Source: Leishmania infantum JPCM5
Lineage: Eukaryota; Euglenozoa; Kinetoplastea; Trypanosomatida; Trypanosomatidae
Assembly: GCF_000002875.2 (NCBI RefSeq)
Contig: NC_009417.2
Location: 1,159,929-1,223,928, forward strand
Length of the DNA: 64,000 nt
Direction of reading: 5' to 3'
Positions 1-10,225 of this stretch are shown one piece after another (the first letter of the stretch is position 1; each line of letters begins with the position of its first letter). Made by a program: the position numbers and the translations under genes. A model generated the notes under the pieces. The model searched no databases. It saw nothing but the letters and a program-made list of their open reading frames with translations, and was not told the DNA's origin.

Positions 1-138
1 ATTTTCCGCGAAGGTCGCACTAAAGGTATCGGCATCGTTACGAAGCTGATCTGTGAGCCAAATGACCTTGTGTTGGCCAAGAACAAGCTGCGCAAGAAGA
101 TGCAGGAGAAGCTGCATGCCCCGGTAGGGGCGAAGTGA
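1..138 (+). CDS. C-terminal end of a GTPBP1-like translational GTPase (partial)
   Basis: The window opens inside a reading frame of 45 codons that ends at TGA 136-138. The visible peptide contains FREGRTKGIGIVTKL and then a lysine-rich tail. The FREGRTK...G..TKL segment resembles the last beta-barrel strand at the C-terminus of GTPBP1/GTPBP2 proteins, which are EF-Tu-superfamily GTPases linked to mRNA surveillance and ribosome rescue. The G domain and start lie outside the window, so nothing can be said about catalytic residues. It has the same strand as all intact genes that follow, which fits the upstream part of one polycistron. An alternative is another EF-1A/eRF3-like GTPase, but those C-termini fit less well. 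The family call rests on a short peptide. Confidence 0.6.
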   Translation: MFREGRTKGIGIVTKLICEPNDLVLAKNKLRKKMQEKLHAPVGAK

Positions 139-397
139 ACCACTTCCGGTGCCGAGCAAGGGCGAACGGCAAACGACTAAATAGGTGTTCGAGGAATACG
201 CCGCACGGAGAGACGTGCATCAAACGTCCTATACGCCACGTTTGGACGCGCGCTCCACGCTCACGTCGCGAGCACACGCATGATCCTCCGTACATATGTA
301 CGCCTGTGCGTGCAGCTCATCACGGATAGAATACCTTTGAGAGAAAAACAGACATACAATTTGTTGTTCCTTAAATGTTTCACTCGAGTTTTAGGAT

Positions 398-973
398 GTC
401 AAAGCAGGGACGCCTACACAACCACAGCTCGCCTAACTCTGCCGCATTAGCGGCGACGTCCTGGTTCTCTAGGGGGCGCGCCGTGCGCCGTTGAACCGCA
501 GCCACGCGTCTACCGGGCGCTCCCTGCACGTCATTGCTTATTCTTTGGGTACGTGCTGCGCGGTAGGCGTGCCTACACGGACATGGCTGCACCGCACGCC
601 TTGACGCAGGCGGGGCCGCGGCCATGAGTCCTGTGGCAGCGGGTGCGTCGAGCGGAAGGGGCCCGCGGATAGGCATGCGCCTGCTCGCGAGGAGACCACG
701 TAGCCTGCCGCTCCGAAGGGGCACCGGAGGGCAACCGCAGGCGCCCGACGGCGGAAGCCCGTGCAGCGCGAGCGATCCGCGAATCTCGCGTGGCATATCG
801 GGCACAGCGCCGGGACGGACGCCCTCGGTAGGCAAAGCAGGGCGGGCGGAGGCTCTGGCGGGTGCGGGGTACCACAATGCTAGCGGAGACGTGGGCAGCA
901 CACCATCTGCGCTCCGTGTTGTCACTGCGGATCACCCGCCGTTGCAGGAATCCGAAGCACCAGCCGGGTGCCC
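398..973 (-). mobile_element. 3' part of the GC-rich retroposon family (5'-truncated copy)
   Basis: Read on the minus strand, 973 to 398 is almost identical to 16878-17441 and to parts of 39190-40053 and 57152-57790. It is the 3' portion (block B) of the dispersed element. It ends at the same point as the copy at 17441 (minus-strand ...CTGCTTTGAC) with different flanking DNA, which makes that point a real element end. The other side stops abruptly at 973, as expected for a 5'-truncated retroposon insertion. The long open frames in it are broken and overlapping in several frames and are not credible genes. It lies in the spacer after the GTPase gene. Confidence 0.75.
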
Positions 974-1665
974 AATTCCTTTGCCCACCGCAAAACACAA
1001 AGAAAAGGAGGCAAGGAAAAGGCAGGCGGGTTTGCAGAAGCCCAAGTGGCTCTTCGTTATCTCTGTGTTTGGGCATGCCTGCTTACGTTGTGTGTGTTGT
1101 TTGGTAATCGCGCGTTCCAGAGGAGCGAAGAAAAGGCAGATGCCTCGTAGTTTTTTTTTTAAAGTGCCTTTGATGTCTGTGTGTCTGGCGCGCGGGTTGG
1201 AAAAGAGCTGAAAGGCAAGCGAGACGCATGGGCACAGAGGGGTTTGCCGCTGATGTTATTGTTGGTACAACGCGTGTTCTGCAATGCGGTGCGTGTGTGT
1301 GTGTGTGTGAAGAGGTGTTGAAAGGAGGAGGAGGCTGACCTTGAGTGGCCACAGCAACAGCCTGTGTAAGAGAGAAAACAGTCTCTCACCCCCTACCCCC
1401 GCCTCCAACAGCGCGGCGTTACCACAACTGATGCGACTGAGCGTTGCTGCACCTGCGTTTCCCTGTTCCCCAAGTCTCACGTCCTGTCCGAATGGGCCCG
1501 TCTTTCTTCCTCTCTGCCTTGCTTTTCGTGCGCGCTTCGGGATGTGAATCCATGCAGCTGTGTGGTCACGTCGTCGATTCAAGAAAGGTGCTTCTTCTCC
1601 ATCCCCTTTGACTTACGTATCCCACCAACGCCTACTGTCTCAATCCCCCAACAGCACCAGTAACA
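974..1665. other. Spacer with no recognised gene
   Basis: Intergenic sequence with a T-run near 1151-1160, a TG repeat near 1292-1308 and pyrimidine-rich stretches. It is consistent with a 3' UTR plus the trans-splicing region of the next gene. I see no coding signal. Confidence 0.5.
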
Positions 1666-1686
1666 CTCCTTTTTTCACGTAACTAG
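1666..1686 (+). promoter_or_regulatory. Candidate spliced-leader acceptor for the subunit g-like gene
   Basis: A CT/T-rich tract (1668-1676) is followed by the AG at 1685-1686, about 50 bases before the ATG at 1737. In trypanosomatids such tracts direct trans-splicing. Placement is inferred from sequence only. Confidence 0.4.
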
Positions 1687-1736
1687 GTAGCGCCAAGCCC
1701 CCTTCCTTTCTTCGCCTGAAGTTCACCTTGCCCATC

Positions 1737-2192
1737 ATGTCTACCGCCCAGGCCGCTATAGTCAAGAGGTCGTCGAGCGCGCTTCAGCGCTTGGTCGTTG
1801 ACCCGTTAATGAACGTGGCCCACAAGATCGAGGGTCACTCAGCCAAGAAGATGCAGTCCATGGAGCCTGCCATGGCGGAGTGGATCAAGGCGCAGGAAGC
1901 TACTGGTTCCGATGCCGCCACTATCAGCCGCCAGCGCTTCTTGCGCGAGCAGCACCAGCTCATGAGCTACCGCGTTGTCCGCTTCTTTGAAGAGTGCCGC
2001 TACATCGCCTCTGGTCAGTACTACAAGAACTACAGCATCGGCTGCTTCCTACAGGATGCCCGTTTCGCCACGCAGGCGTTCTTCATCTTTCTGATGGCGG
2101 TCATGGCTGGTCGCCGCTCTGTGTACCCGCCCATCTCCCCAAACAGCCCGCTGGCCATTGCCCTTGACCACAAGGTGAACCCGAACTACTAA
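1737..2192 (+). CDS. Small mitochondrial-type membrane protein, ATP synthase subunit g-like (tentative)
   Basis: A 151-residue frame from ATG 1737; the in-frame codon at 1728 is TTG, so 1737 is chosen. The N-terminal third is basic and amphipathic, compatible with mitochondrial import. The middle is predicted helical. One hydrophobic segment (about residues 110-126, ATQAFFIFLMAVMAG) is followed by RRS-YPP near the C-terminus. A C-terminal membrane helix ending in G-R/K-R is the layout of ATP synthase subunit g, a small membrane subunit at the dimer interface, and trypanosomatids have a divergent subunit g of about this size. The match is by architecture and a short motif only; it could be another small inner-membrane protein. 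Codon use and the clean frame make it a confident gene, the function much less so. Confidence 0.75.
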   Translation: MSTAQAAIVKRSSSALQRLVVDPLMNVAHKIEGHSAKKMQSMEPAMAEWIKAQEATGSDAATISRQRFLREQHQLMSYRVVRFFEECRYIASGQYYKNYSIGCFLQDARFATQAFFIFLMAVMAGRRSVYPPISPNSPLAIALDHKVNPNY

Positions 2193-3821
2193 AGCGGCTG
2201 ATCAACGTCTGCCACACCTGTCTCCTCGCCCGACCGCTTGGCAAGCACTCCCCTCCATAACTCACCAGCGTACACACTTGCGCTGAAGATGAGGTGGCGT
2301 TGCTCCTCTGCTCCTGCTCTTAAAGGCGCCGAGAGTGCGGCTGTGAGCAAGAGCAAGGAAAATGACAAAAACATTTTTGGGCGAGAAGAGCGCCGTCAGC
2401 AGCACCAAAATGGAAGTGTGAAAGTGTGGTATCTTAGGGAACTCTTCGTGTGTGTGTGTGTTTACGTTTGTGTTTGTGTTTGTCTGCGTGCGTGGATGGG
2501 CGCGCGCCTCGGCTCTGTTGACGGGGGAGGGGATGGAGACAGAGAGGTCTGTGTGGGGGAGGGGGAGGGGAAGTAAGAGGGAGAGTGGCGTGCGACGTGC
2601 GTACCCTCTTTTTCCCTGCCTCCGTCTTTCTCCTTCTCTGTTTCCCTCTTCCTCCAGTACATCCGCCATCACCGGTATTCTCGCAGCACGCACTCGCGAG
2701 TGAGTCCGTTTTTTCTTTTTTGCTGTGTGTGCGTGTGTGTGTGTTTGTGTGTCTGAGTGCATGTGTCAACGGACGTAGTAGTGGAACTTGAGGAGGAAAA
2801 AGAAGACAGCGTTGACTCTTGTACACGCTCTGACGCATGCGCACGTACACGTTTCTATGCGTCGCAGTCGCGCTGCCGGTGCGCATGCTGATCTGACGCG
2901 CTGGCACGTGACCTGGCCTGTGTACCCGCGTGCGTGTGCGCGTCTGTGCCTTGGAGTCGGTTTAACGAATGCAAAGCAGCGAGCTAACAAATAGCATGCG
3001 AACAAGAGGGGAGTAGAAAGCTCAGGAGAGGCTTGTGCATCGTTGAGGGCGTCATGGCCACAGTGGCACCTCCATCCCATTTAGGGTCGCACATGGACAC
3101 CTGCGCGTGTGCGTGTGGTTTTCTTCGCTAGAGAGCTCGGCTATGAGGCTGAGAAAAGGCAGGGAGTGGGAGCAGGCAAAAATGAGTGGTACCGCCTGCG
3201 TAGGAAACATGTTTGGTATATTTGAACCATCTGCGGTAATACAAGCCTCTCCCCCCTCTTGCCATGCCTCGCTGCATGGCTGCGTGCCCTGCTTCAGCGG
3301 GTCAATGCATCGGTATCGCTGGCGGGGTACGCGCGCACTTACACGTCGTGTCGCTGTTACTTTCCCCTGTTATCTTCTGCTGCCGCTATTCCTCCTGGTT
3401 TGTCTCACCTCTCATTGGCGCCTCGACTCCACCATTAACCTGCACAACACATACAATGCACTCGCGACCCAACAAACTGCCGCGCGCACAACGCATGCCG
3501 CTGCATCTCTGTGTGTCGGCACTCGGGCCGGCTACCGTCATCTCGAGCTGCCTGCCTTTTTTTTTTGCCGTGCACTCTCGCTGCGGGCACGTTGCTGCCC
3601 TGTCATCTAGAACTTCCCACCTCCGCCCTCTTGGAAGAACGCGAGAGCTCGTGTGTTGGCCCTGCGTGGACGCATACGATATCCAGTCCCACGAACATAG
3701 GCACGCACTCACACAAGCGCAGGGACGTGTGCACCAGGTGCTCACACACACCGTCTCATAAGCGGCAAGACGACACGACCTGAAGGCACGGAAGCCGTGG
3801 AATCAACAGCGCCACAAGCTG
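2193..3821. other. Long spacer with TG-rich repeats
   Basis: About 1.6 kb without a credible gene. It contains imperfect TG tracts (2450-2486, 2723-2753), a GGGGA-rich stretch (2523-2575) and pyrimidine-rich DNA towards 3821. The open frames here are low-complexity translations of these repeats. Confidence 0.5.
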
Positions 3822-3851
3822 TTTCTCCTGTTCTTTCTTCCCTTTTTTCAG
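3822..3851 (+). promoter_or_regulatory. Polypyrimidine tract and AG acceptor next to the first TFIIS start
   Basis: A nearly pure T/C tract (3822-3849) ends in AG at 3850-3851, only six bases before the ATG at 3858. If used, the mature mRNA would be spliced leader plus a 6-base 5' UTR. An upstream AG could also be used; 5' end mapping would decide. Confidence 0.6.
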
Positions 3852-3857
3852 CTCACT

Positions 3858-5279
3858 ATGGCGACCTACGTCCCAGGTGATCGCGTATGGGTGTACATAG
3901 AAGGGGACGGCTGGTGGCCGGCGCGCGTGCTCAGCGACGAGGAAATGGGCACCCGCACCCCCGGCTTTGACCTGGCGGTGCAGTTCTACGCTGGCGTGGA
4001 GCAGCCGGCGACTCTGTACGAGCTGAACAGCCACGCCGACGCCGCAAACATCTGCTTCTTCGAAACGTCGTCGGAGAAGGCGGTGACGGGCAACCCTGAG
4101 CTAGAGGCATCGATCCGCTGCGCTTGTGCCGATGCGGAGGCCAACCCGCTGAAGTCGGCTTCTGCCATAGTGGGAGGCGCCAGGGTGGCAGCCGGCGGCT
4201 CGGGTGCCGCTGGGAGCGCGGGTGCCGCGGCCGTCAACCGTGCCGCGGTGAAGCGCGTCCGCGACATGGGCGACGATGACACGGGCACCTACGGCGGTGG
4301 CGCTGCCGCCTCGCGCTCTGCTTCTGGGTACCACCACCTGCGCAGCGACGAACTTCACGAATTGTCGAGCAAGATTTCGTCAGCTGTGGCAGCGGCAGAC
4401 TTGACGGCGGTGCGCGCGGCCCTCTGCCAGCTAGACGGCGTGGACGTGTACCTGACGGAGCTGGAGGACACGAAGATCGGTGTTGCCGTCGGGTCAGTAC
4501 TGAGCCAGCCGGCACTGAAACCGCTGTGGCCCCTTGCCCGCGCCATGATCTCGTTCTGGGCACGCCACCTGCCTGCCGAGACTCTCGCAGCCATCCGTAG
4601 CGTGCAGCAACGCCAGCTGCCTGTACCGGCTATCAGTGCAGCGGCGGCAGCAGAGCCCTCTAGCCCGCACAACAAGCGGCAGCAGCCGCTTCCAGCTGTT
4701 CCTAGCCGGAGCCCCTTTGCGAGCAGCGTGTCCCCATCCGCGGCAACCGCAGCAGGTGGAGCTGTAGGAGGAGCAGCGGCCGGCGCGTGCTCTGGTGATG
4801 TGGCTCCGACACAGCGCAAGACGTTCTACGACAACGTCTACCAGCTCCTTGACAGTCCCTTGAGCACGACACGCTACGACGACACCGTCATTGACGAGGT
4901 GGCCCGAAAGTTGGCGACTGAAATCACTGACCGCGATGAGCGCCAGATGCTGCTGCTTCGGCTTCGCGAGGAGGAGCTTTCTTTCATTCGCGATCACCTC
5001 CTCTCTGGCGAGTGGACGCCAAAGAAGTACCTGGATCAGCCGAACGAGGTGTTTACGACCAAGAGCGAGAAGGCCCGGCAGGAGCAGCGCATCCAGGAAA
5101 AAATGAAGGCGATCGAGGCTGCCGACAATGCCATGCTAAACATCACCTCTCTCTTCAAGTGTGGGCGCTGCGGCAAGCGCCATTGCACCTTCTACGAGCA
5201 GCAGACGCGCAGCGCGGATGAACCGACGACGAAGTACATTACTTGTCTAGACTGCAAGAACACCTGGACGCAGGAGTAG
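3858..5279 (+). CDS. PWWP-domain transcription elongation factor TFIIS
   Basis: A 473-residue protein. Residues 6-65 form a PWWP module (GDRVWVYIEGDGWWPARV), which in other proteins reads methylated chromatin. After an Ala/Gly-rich linker comes a TFIIS N-terminal (LW) helical bundle (about 162-240, with L-x2-LDGV-VYLTEL). A second low-complexity linker leads to a TFIIS central domain (about 320-420), which binds RNA polymerase II. The C-terminal zinc ribbon has C435, C438, C463 and C466. The hairpin RSADEPTT (451-458) carries the acidic Asp-Glu pair that enters the polymerase and stimulates cleavage of backtracked RNA, so activity should be intact. Fusion of PWWP to TFIIS is characteristic of trypanosomatid TFIIS. 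The next gene is a diverged paralogue. The start follows a polypyrimidine-AG signal directly. Confidence 0.95.
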   Translation: MATYVPGDRVWVYIEGDGWWPARVLSDEEMGTRTPGFDLAVQFYAGVEQPATLYELNSHADAANICFFETSSEKAVTGNPELEASIRCACADAEANPLKSASAIVGGARVAAGGSGAAGSAGAAAVNRAAVKRVRDMGDDDTGTYGGGAAASRSASGYHHLRSDELHELSSKISSAVAAADLTAVRAALCQLDGVDVYLTELEDTKIGVAVGSVLSQPALKPLWPLARAMISFWARHLPAETLAAIRSVQQRQLPVPAISAAAAAEPSSPHNKRQQPLPAVPSRSPFASSVSPSAATAAGGAVGGAAAGACSGDVAPTQRKTFYDNVYQLLDSPLSTTRYDDTVIDEVARKLATEITDRDERQMLLLRLREEELSFIRDHLLSGEWTPKKYLDQPNEVFTTKSEKARQEQRIQEKMKAIEAADNAMLNITSLFKCGRCGKRHCTFYEQQTRSADEPTTKYITCLDCKNTWTQE

Positions 5280-6854
5280 ACACGCAGATATCTGTGCAGT
5301 TGCGAAGCATATCCGCTGTGCGGGGTCTGCCACCCTCTCTCCCTCTCCTGCGCACGCTTCTCTTTCTGCCGTCGAGGCGGAGAGACGGAAGGGGGGGGTA
5401 CGAATAGGAGATGGCGGTGCGAAGACAGAGGTGCTGGAAAGGACAACACACGCTCGGGAACACCTGGATGCCTGTGTGTGTGTGTGTATGTAGCTCTCTC
5501 TCTTTACCGTACGTAATGCCTCGGAATAAGGCGTACGCCGTAGGCAATGATGGCGTTGTCGGAGGGGGTTCACAGCTGCTGCTGTCCTTGCTATGTTTCC
5601 CGGCGCGTGAGCGTAAGCGTTTACATCAAAAACGACTCGGGCGCAGTGAAGGGGGTGGGGAGACTCAGCACTGTGTGTGTGTGTGTGTTTGGGGAGTAGG
5701 GGACGGTAAGGGCTGTGGTTTCGAGTGCCTCTCTCTCTCCCTGCGTCGTATTGGTGGCCAGTGATTGGCAGTGGTGGTGGGCTGGGTAGGAAAACTTGCC
5801 GATGTTTCACGGTGCTCCTCACTACGTTCGTGTAGACGTTGACGGGCATATCTCCCTGCAGGGTGGATACGGCGATCACGTTAGGAGTGCTGAGCGAGAG
5901 TCGGCAACTTCGTTTGAGGATTGCTTGTTGTCTCTTAATGTTGTGTGGCTTGACGAAAGAGAGGGAGGGAGACAAAGAGCGATGGTGAGTGCAGATGGCG
6001 CATCATTTGTGAGTCCTCAGTGATAACTTCCTCTTTTGTTGCTTTTCTATTTCTTTTTTGGCTGTCCCCTTATCCTATAGGTCGATTTTAAGCTCTGCAG
6101 CCACCGTGAGATGAGCCGGCACACACGTTGCACACAAGCATGCAGGCGAGTAGAAAGAAATGGAGCTAGGAGAATCAACGCTGCGATGTGAGTCATTCAT
6201 GCCTCTTCTTCTGTCTTTGTGTGTGTGTGTGTCTGTGTGTGCAGAATATGCCCTGGGACTATCAACATAATAGGTGCCCGCCCGTTCCCTTCTTCTCCCT
6301 CTCCCACTCACTCCTCCCTCCCGTTTTCGTCTTCGCTGCGCTCTCCAGCGGGCGAAGACACACACACACACGCACATACGCACATGGCCTCCTGGCTCAA
6401 AGACGGCAGCGCGAATCGTCCACGTTCGACTTTGCTCGGCCATGTCAATGTGCGTGCATGTACTTGCTTGCAAAAAGCTGCTGCCGGGTGGGACTTTCAC
6501 CACCCCTACCTCTCATGCCTCCTGCGCTCCTCATGGGTTGACCCCCTCCCTCTACTCTTCTCCATCCCGCTGTCTCGCTCTCTTACTCCACTTCTTTCCC
6601 GCACTGCCGTCAGTAAACGCACCCACATAGATACGCGCAATAGCACCATCAGCAGCCAAGGGACTAAAAGGCGTGCTGGCCCGGTGGAGAAACAACCTGC
6701 GCAGCAGAAGAAGCCATTCTGTATGATACTTTCCATTTCTGTGTGTCTGCTCGTGGTCGCGTGCGTGAGCGTGCTGTCTGCGCAGTGACAGCAGGCCGTC
6801 AGCATCCCGCTGTATCTGCCTTGCCTTCTAAAAGACGACCTTTGCGCGTGCACG
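5280..6854. other. Spacer between the two TFIIS genes
   Basis: About 1.6 kb with a G-run near 5391-5399, TG/CA microsatellites (5475-5488, 5672-5687, 6219-6242, 6358-6374) and pyrimidine-rich DNA. I see no gene. The 5' signal for the next gene is not clear-cut. Confidence 0.45.
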
Positions 6855-8636
6855 ATGAGCACCAGCACCTCCGCCGACTACCCTGTGAACTCATGGGTGT
6901 GGGTGAAGCAGTCTGGCTACCCTTGGTGGCCCGCGATGGTGCTGGACCCGGCGCAGGCGGGACAAGACCCTCCCGAGGGAAGCGATGTCGTGCTTCTCTG
7001 CGGTCCGAGCGCCTCGGCGACGTTGGTGTTTGCAAGTTCCGCGGATGCGGAGCAGCTGCGCCCTTACCACGGCGCAGCAGCGGACGCGGAACTCATTGAA
7101 GCCGGCCGCAGCGATGAGAGCTGTGCCGCCGCCATCGAGGAGATGATTGCCGCCGTAGCTAGCACTGATGCCGCGCCTGAAGAAGAGGGCCCGCAAACCA
7201 CGCCGTCTGCCTCTGGCGCCGTGGGGGAGCAGGGCCATCACGCCTTCTCTGGCGAAGACGACGTCGACTGGGAGGCGCTGGCAGCTGAGGCGGAGGCGAC
7301 CATGGCAGAGCCGCAGAACGCCGTGGCCCGGAAGAAGCGCAAGGAAGATAAGAAACGCAAGAAGCGGAAGAGGAATGGCAGCAGTGGTGGTGATAGGCAT
7401 GCCGATGGCGCTGACCCGCGCAAGACGCGGAAGGATAAGCCCTCCAAGGGTCATCGTCGTCACCGCAGTGGCGATGCGGATTCGGCGAATGAGGCAGAAG
7501 TTAGCAGCGGAGACGACGAGGACGACAGCGAGAATGATGAGGACATGTTCCAGCGACGCAAGGGGGCTTCCTCGAGCCGATCAGCGAAGAAGGTCAAGTA
7601 CGAGCGGCAGAGCAAACTTGAGGAGTACGACCTCGGGCCAGGCACGCTATCCGACTACAGTCCACGTAATGATCCTGCATACTACTACCGCAAAGTGCGC
7701 AGTGCACGGCGTACGGCGTCGTCCACGGAGTTGCAAACCTGCACGCAGGAGTTGCGTGGCTTCATGTCGCGGTGTCTCAGTGGTGCTGCAACGGCCCTCG
7801 ACGTCGAGGCGGACATTCTTGGCGTTCTGCGGCAGCTGAAGAGCGTCGACGTGACGGTGGCGCAGCTGCAGGAGACGGGCATCGGCGTTGCCATTGGCAG
7901 TCTTCTCCGTTTTTTCACCCCACCTGTGGTGCAGCTGGCGCAGGCAATACTAAACTACTGGTTCCACTCCTTGCCACAGAACACGCAGCAGCAGCTCTCC
8001 GCGGAGAATGAGGTGGACCGGTGCTCCATCGAGACCTGCTCCGATGGCGTGGCTGGCGACAACGAGCTCGGTCGCATTGGTGTAAACCTCTTCAGCTGCT
8101 TCACCAATGAGGAGATCGACGATGCGCCGGCGAGTGTCGATGCGATGGCACTGTGCGGCGCCATCGAAGACGCGCTCGAGCGCCGCTGCGACGCCGATGC
8201 GCAAATGCTAGTGCTCTCTGCTTTTGGCGACACCGGCGACACCGGCAAGGCGCTGCGCCGCCTCTTGTTGGAGGGCAAGATTTATGTGGAAGACATCATC
8301 AATCACACAGGGAACCTGCCATTGCTGGTCCGCACGCGACAGCGCCGCCCGCCGAACATGCAGTTCACTTTCAACCCGCCAGCGTCCCAGGACCGCAGCG
8401 ATATTGACTCACCGACCTCGCCCTATGGCGCCTTTTCACCCAACGACGACGGATCGACTGGCAGCCCCACCTTCGGCTCCCCAGCCGGGCGCACCACCAC
8501 TGCACTCTACAGCTGTCCGCATTGTGGTGCAAACGACGCGTACCAGAGGAGCTATTCGGTGCAGGCACACGACAACATGCCTGACATCTTGCGCTGCAAG
8601 AAGTGTGGGCAGACCTGGAATGTGGCAGAGCAGTAG
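6855..8636 (+). CDS. Second PWWP-TFIIS paralogue with altered zinc-ribbon hairpin
   Basis: A 593-residue paralogue of the gene at 3858. Residues 11-72 are a PWWP domain (SWVWVKQSGYPWWPAMVL). A Lys/Arg-rich block (159-205, likely nuclear localisation) is followed by an acidic Ser/Asp/Glu stretch (206-232). The LW domain is at about 290-373 and shares L-x2-VDV...L-ET-IGVAIGSLL with its neighbour. The central region (about 400-500) is weaker than in the first copy. The zinc ribbon keeps C554, C557, C581 and C584 and ends in GQTWN. However, the residues aligned with R-S-A-D-E are V-Q-A-H-D, so the conserved Arg and the Asp-Glu pair are lost. By TFIIS mechanism this predicts weak or no stimulation of transcript cleavage, so it may act as a regulator or chromatin-linked competitor. 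The reading frame is clean. Confidence 0.9.
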   Translation: MSTSTSADYPVNSWVWVKQSGYPWWPAMVLDPAQAGQDPPEGSDVVLLCGPSASATLVFASSADAEQLRPYHGAAADAELIEAGRSDESCAAAIEEMIAAVASTDAAPEEEGPQTTPSASGAVGEQGHHAFSGEDDVDWEALAAEAEATMAEPQNAVARKKRKEDKKRKKRKRNGSSGGDRHADGADPRKTRKDKPSKGHRRHRSGDADSANEAEVSSGDDEDDSENDEDMFQRRKGASSSRSAKKVKYERQSKLEEYDLGPGTLSDYSPRNDPAYYYRKVRSARRTASSTELQTCTQELRGFMSRCLSGAATALDVEADILGVLRQLKSVDVTVAQLQETGIGVAIGSLLRFFTPPVVQLAQAILNYWFHSLPQNTQQQLSAENEVDRCSIETCSDGVAGDNELGRIGVNLFSCFTNEEIDDAPASVDAMALCGAIEDALERRCDADAQMLVLSAFGDTGDTGKALRRLLLEGKIYVEDIINHTGNLPLLVRTRQRRPPNMQFTFNPPASQDRSDIDSPTSPYGAFSPNDDGSTGSPTFGSPAGRTTTALYSCPHCGANDAYQRSYSVQAHDNMPDILRCKKCGQTWNVAEQ

Positions 8637-10180
8637 TGCCCGAGCACAGCTCACCGTGGAGCACAGAGGGGCGGCTAAGCGTGAGCATCGACTCCCTGTG
8701 CAGATGCGTTATTATCTCCCTGGTTGTTTGTGTGTGTGTGTGTGTGGAGGGGGGGCAGGTGCGGTGACGGGTGCGTTGGCTGCGCGACGGCGCAGGATTG
8801 GAAAGCACCTGCTCAGACTGTGGCAATGAGGGTAAGAGCTCGTCGCCGAGGTGTGGATGCGTCGAGTGTTTTAAGCAGATGCATCTTTGTGTGCGTGTGT
8901 TTTTATGTGGGTGGTGGTGCGGCTGTGCGCATCGGTGACTGAGCTCGGACCATCAAATGTTAACAGCAAAAAGGGGATGGAACGAAAATGAAGCAAACAA
9001 AACGAGGTGAGGGATGCCCGTCGCCTCCGTGCGAAAGTGGACTCACGTCGAAAGCGGAAGGACGACAGCAATGACTAGCCAAAACAAGCCAGGTGATGCA
9101 GTCATCTCACCCCCGCGCGGCCTCAGATAGCAGGAAAGGTCGGCTAGCAGAGTGGGCGGAGAACGGCTACGGCTCTCATCGGGCGCAGGGACAAAGATAG
9201 ACGAACGAAGGAAAGGTGCGCGGGCGCCTTAGGCTGATGTGTCTGTGAGTGTGTGTCTTCTCTCAGTCGCTTACGTGAGGGGAGAAAGGTGCGCGTTGTG
9301 TCTGCCCTGGACAAAACCCCCTTTTTTGGGGCAGAGAAGACGGAGAAGAGAGATGGGGGGCACGCGGCAAGAGTCACAGGGCGACGGTGCCCGGCGTGTA
9401 TTGTGAGTCGAATGGTCGAGAGGTATGGTGCAGGAAACAGAAGCTGTTGGAGTCTGTCGATTGTCTTTTGCTTTCCTTGTGGTGTTTCTCGCCAGCGCAA
9501 GTGTGCCAACGCCTTTGACCCGCCGCGCCTACCATATCATCCGCGTTTCTATACGTCACCCTCTCTTCATGGCAGTTGCTGCCTGTGGCCTTTTTTTTTC
9601 TTGTGCGAAGTCAAGTCGTATTCCTGCACATGTGTATCCATGCGCAGTCATGCAGAACACAGTTGTGTAGGAGAGAGAAGAGGAGGGGGTGCGCACGCAT
9701 GCAACACTGCGAATGGTGTCAGCGTATGGAAGCCTTTGAAGGCACAAGACATAGCCGCCTTCCCTCTCCTTGTCACGGTCTTTGTGCGTGTGATGTCCGG
9801 ATTGCATGCAGGCCTCAGTTCCGTCACGGCAACTGGAGTTTCCTGCCATGATCCAGCGATTCCTCACCTACTCCCTCGTCTCTTTCCACTTTGCTTTCCC
9901 TCCTAACTCTGATTCGCGCGTCGCACTGACGTCAGTCTGCGCACGAGCATCTTTCCCTGGGTGTCCTCTCATCTGCTCTCGCACATGCATGGCTTTCTCA
10001 CTTCTGTATTGCCTCCCTAATCTGCACCGACAGTTCTTTTGAAAGCAAGCACACAGCACTACGAGTGCCGCTTCTTCGCTTGACCGCCACAACCGTTGCG
10101 CTTCCTGCTGGTCGATACGTTTAACGGCTGCATAGCACTCTCTCTTTCTCCCTCTCATCCTCTGCTGCAGCTACAGCATT
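8637..10180. other. Spacer with no recognised gene
   Basis: About 1.5 kb holding TG tracts (8726-8746, 8888-8900), a T-run (9590-9600) and, near the end, CT-rich DNA that leads into the next acceptor. Open frames here lack domains and follow the repeats. Confidence 0.45.
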
Positions 10181-10209
10181 TGCTTCTCGCTTCTTTCTTC
10201 CCACCACAG
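10181..10209 (+). promoter_or_regulatory. Polypyrimidine tract and AG acceptor of the first CHAP gene
   Basis: A T/C-rich tract (10181-10203) followed by AG at 10208-10209, giving a predicted 5' UTR of 16 bases before ATG 10226. Confidence 0.55.
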
Positions 10210-10225
10210 ACGCACGCACAAAACA

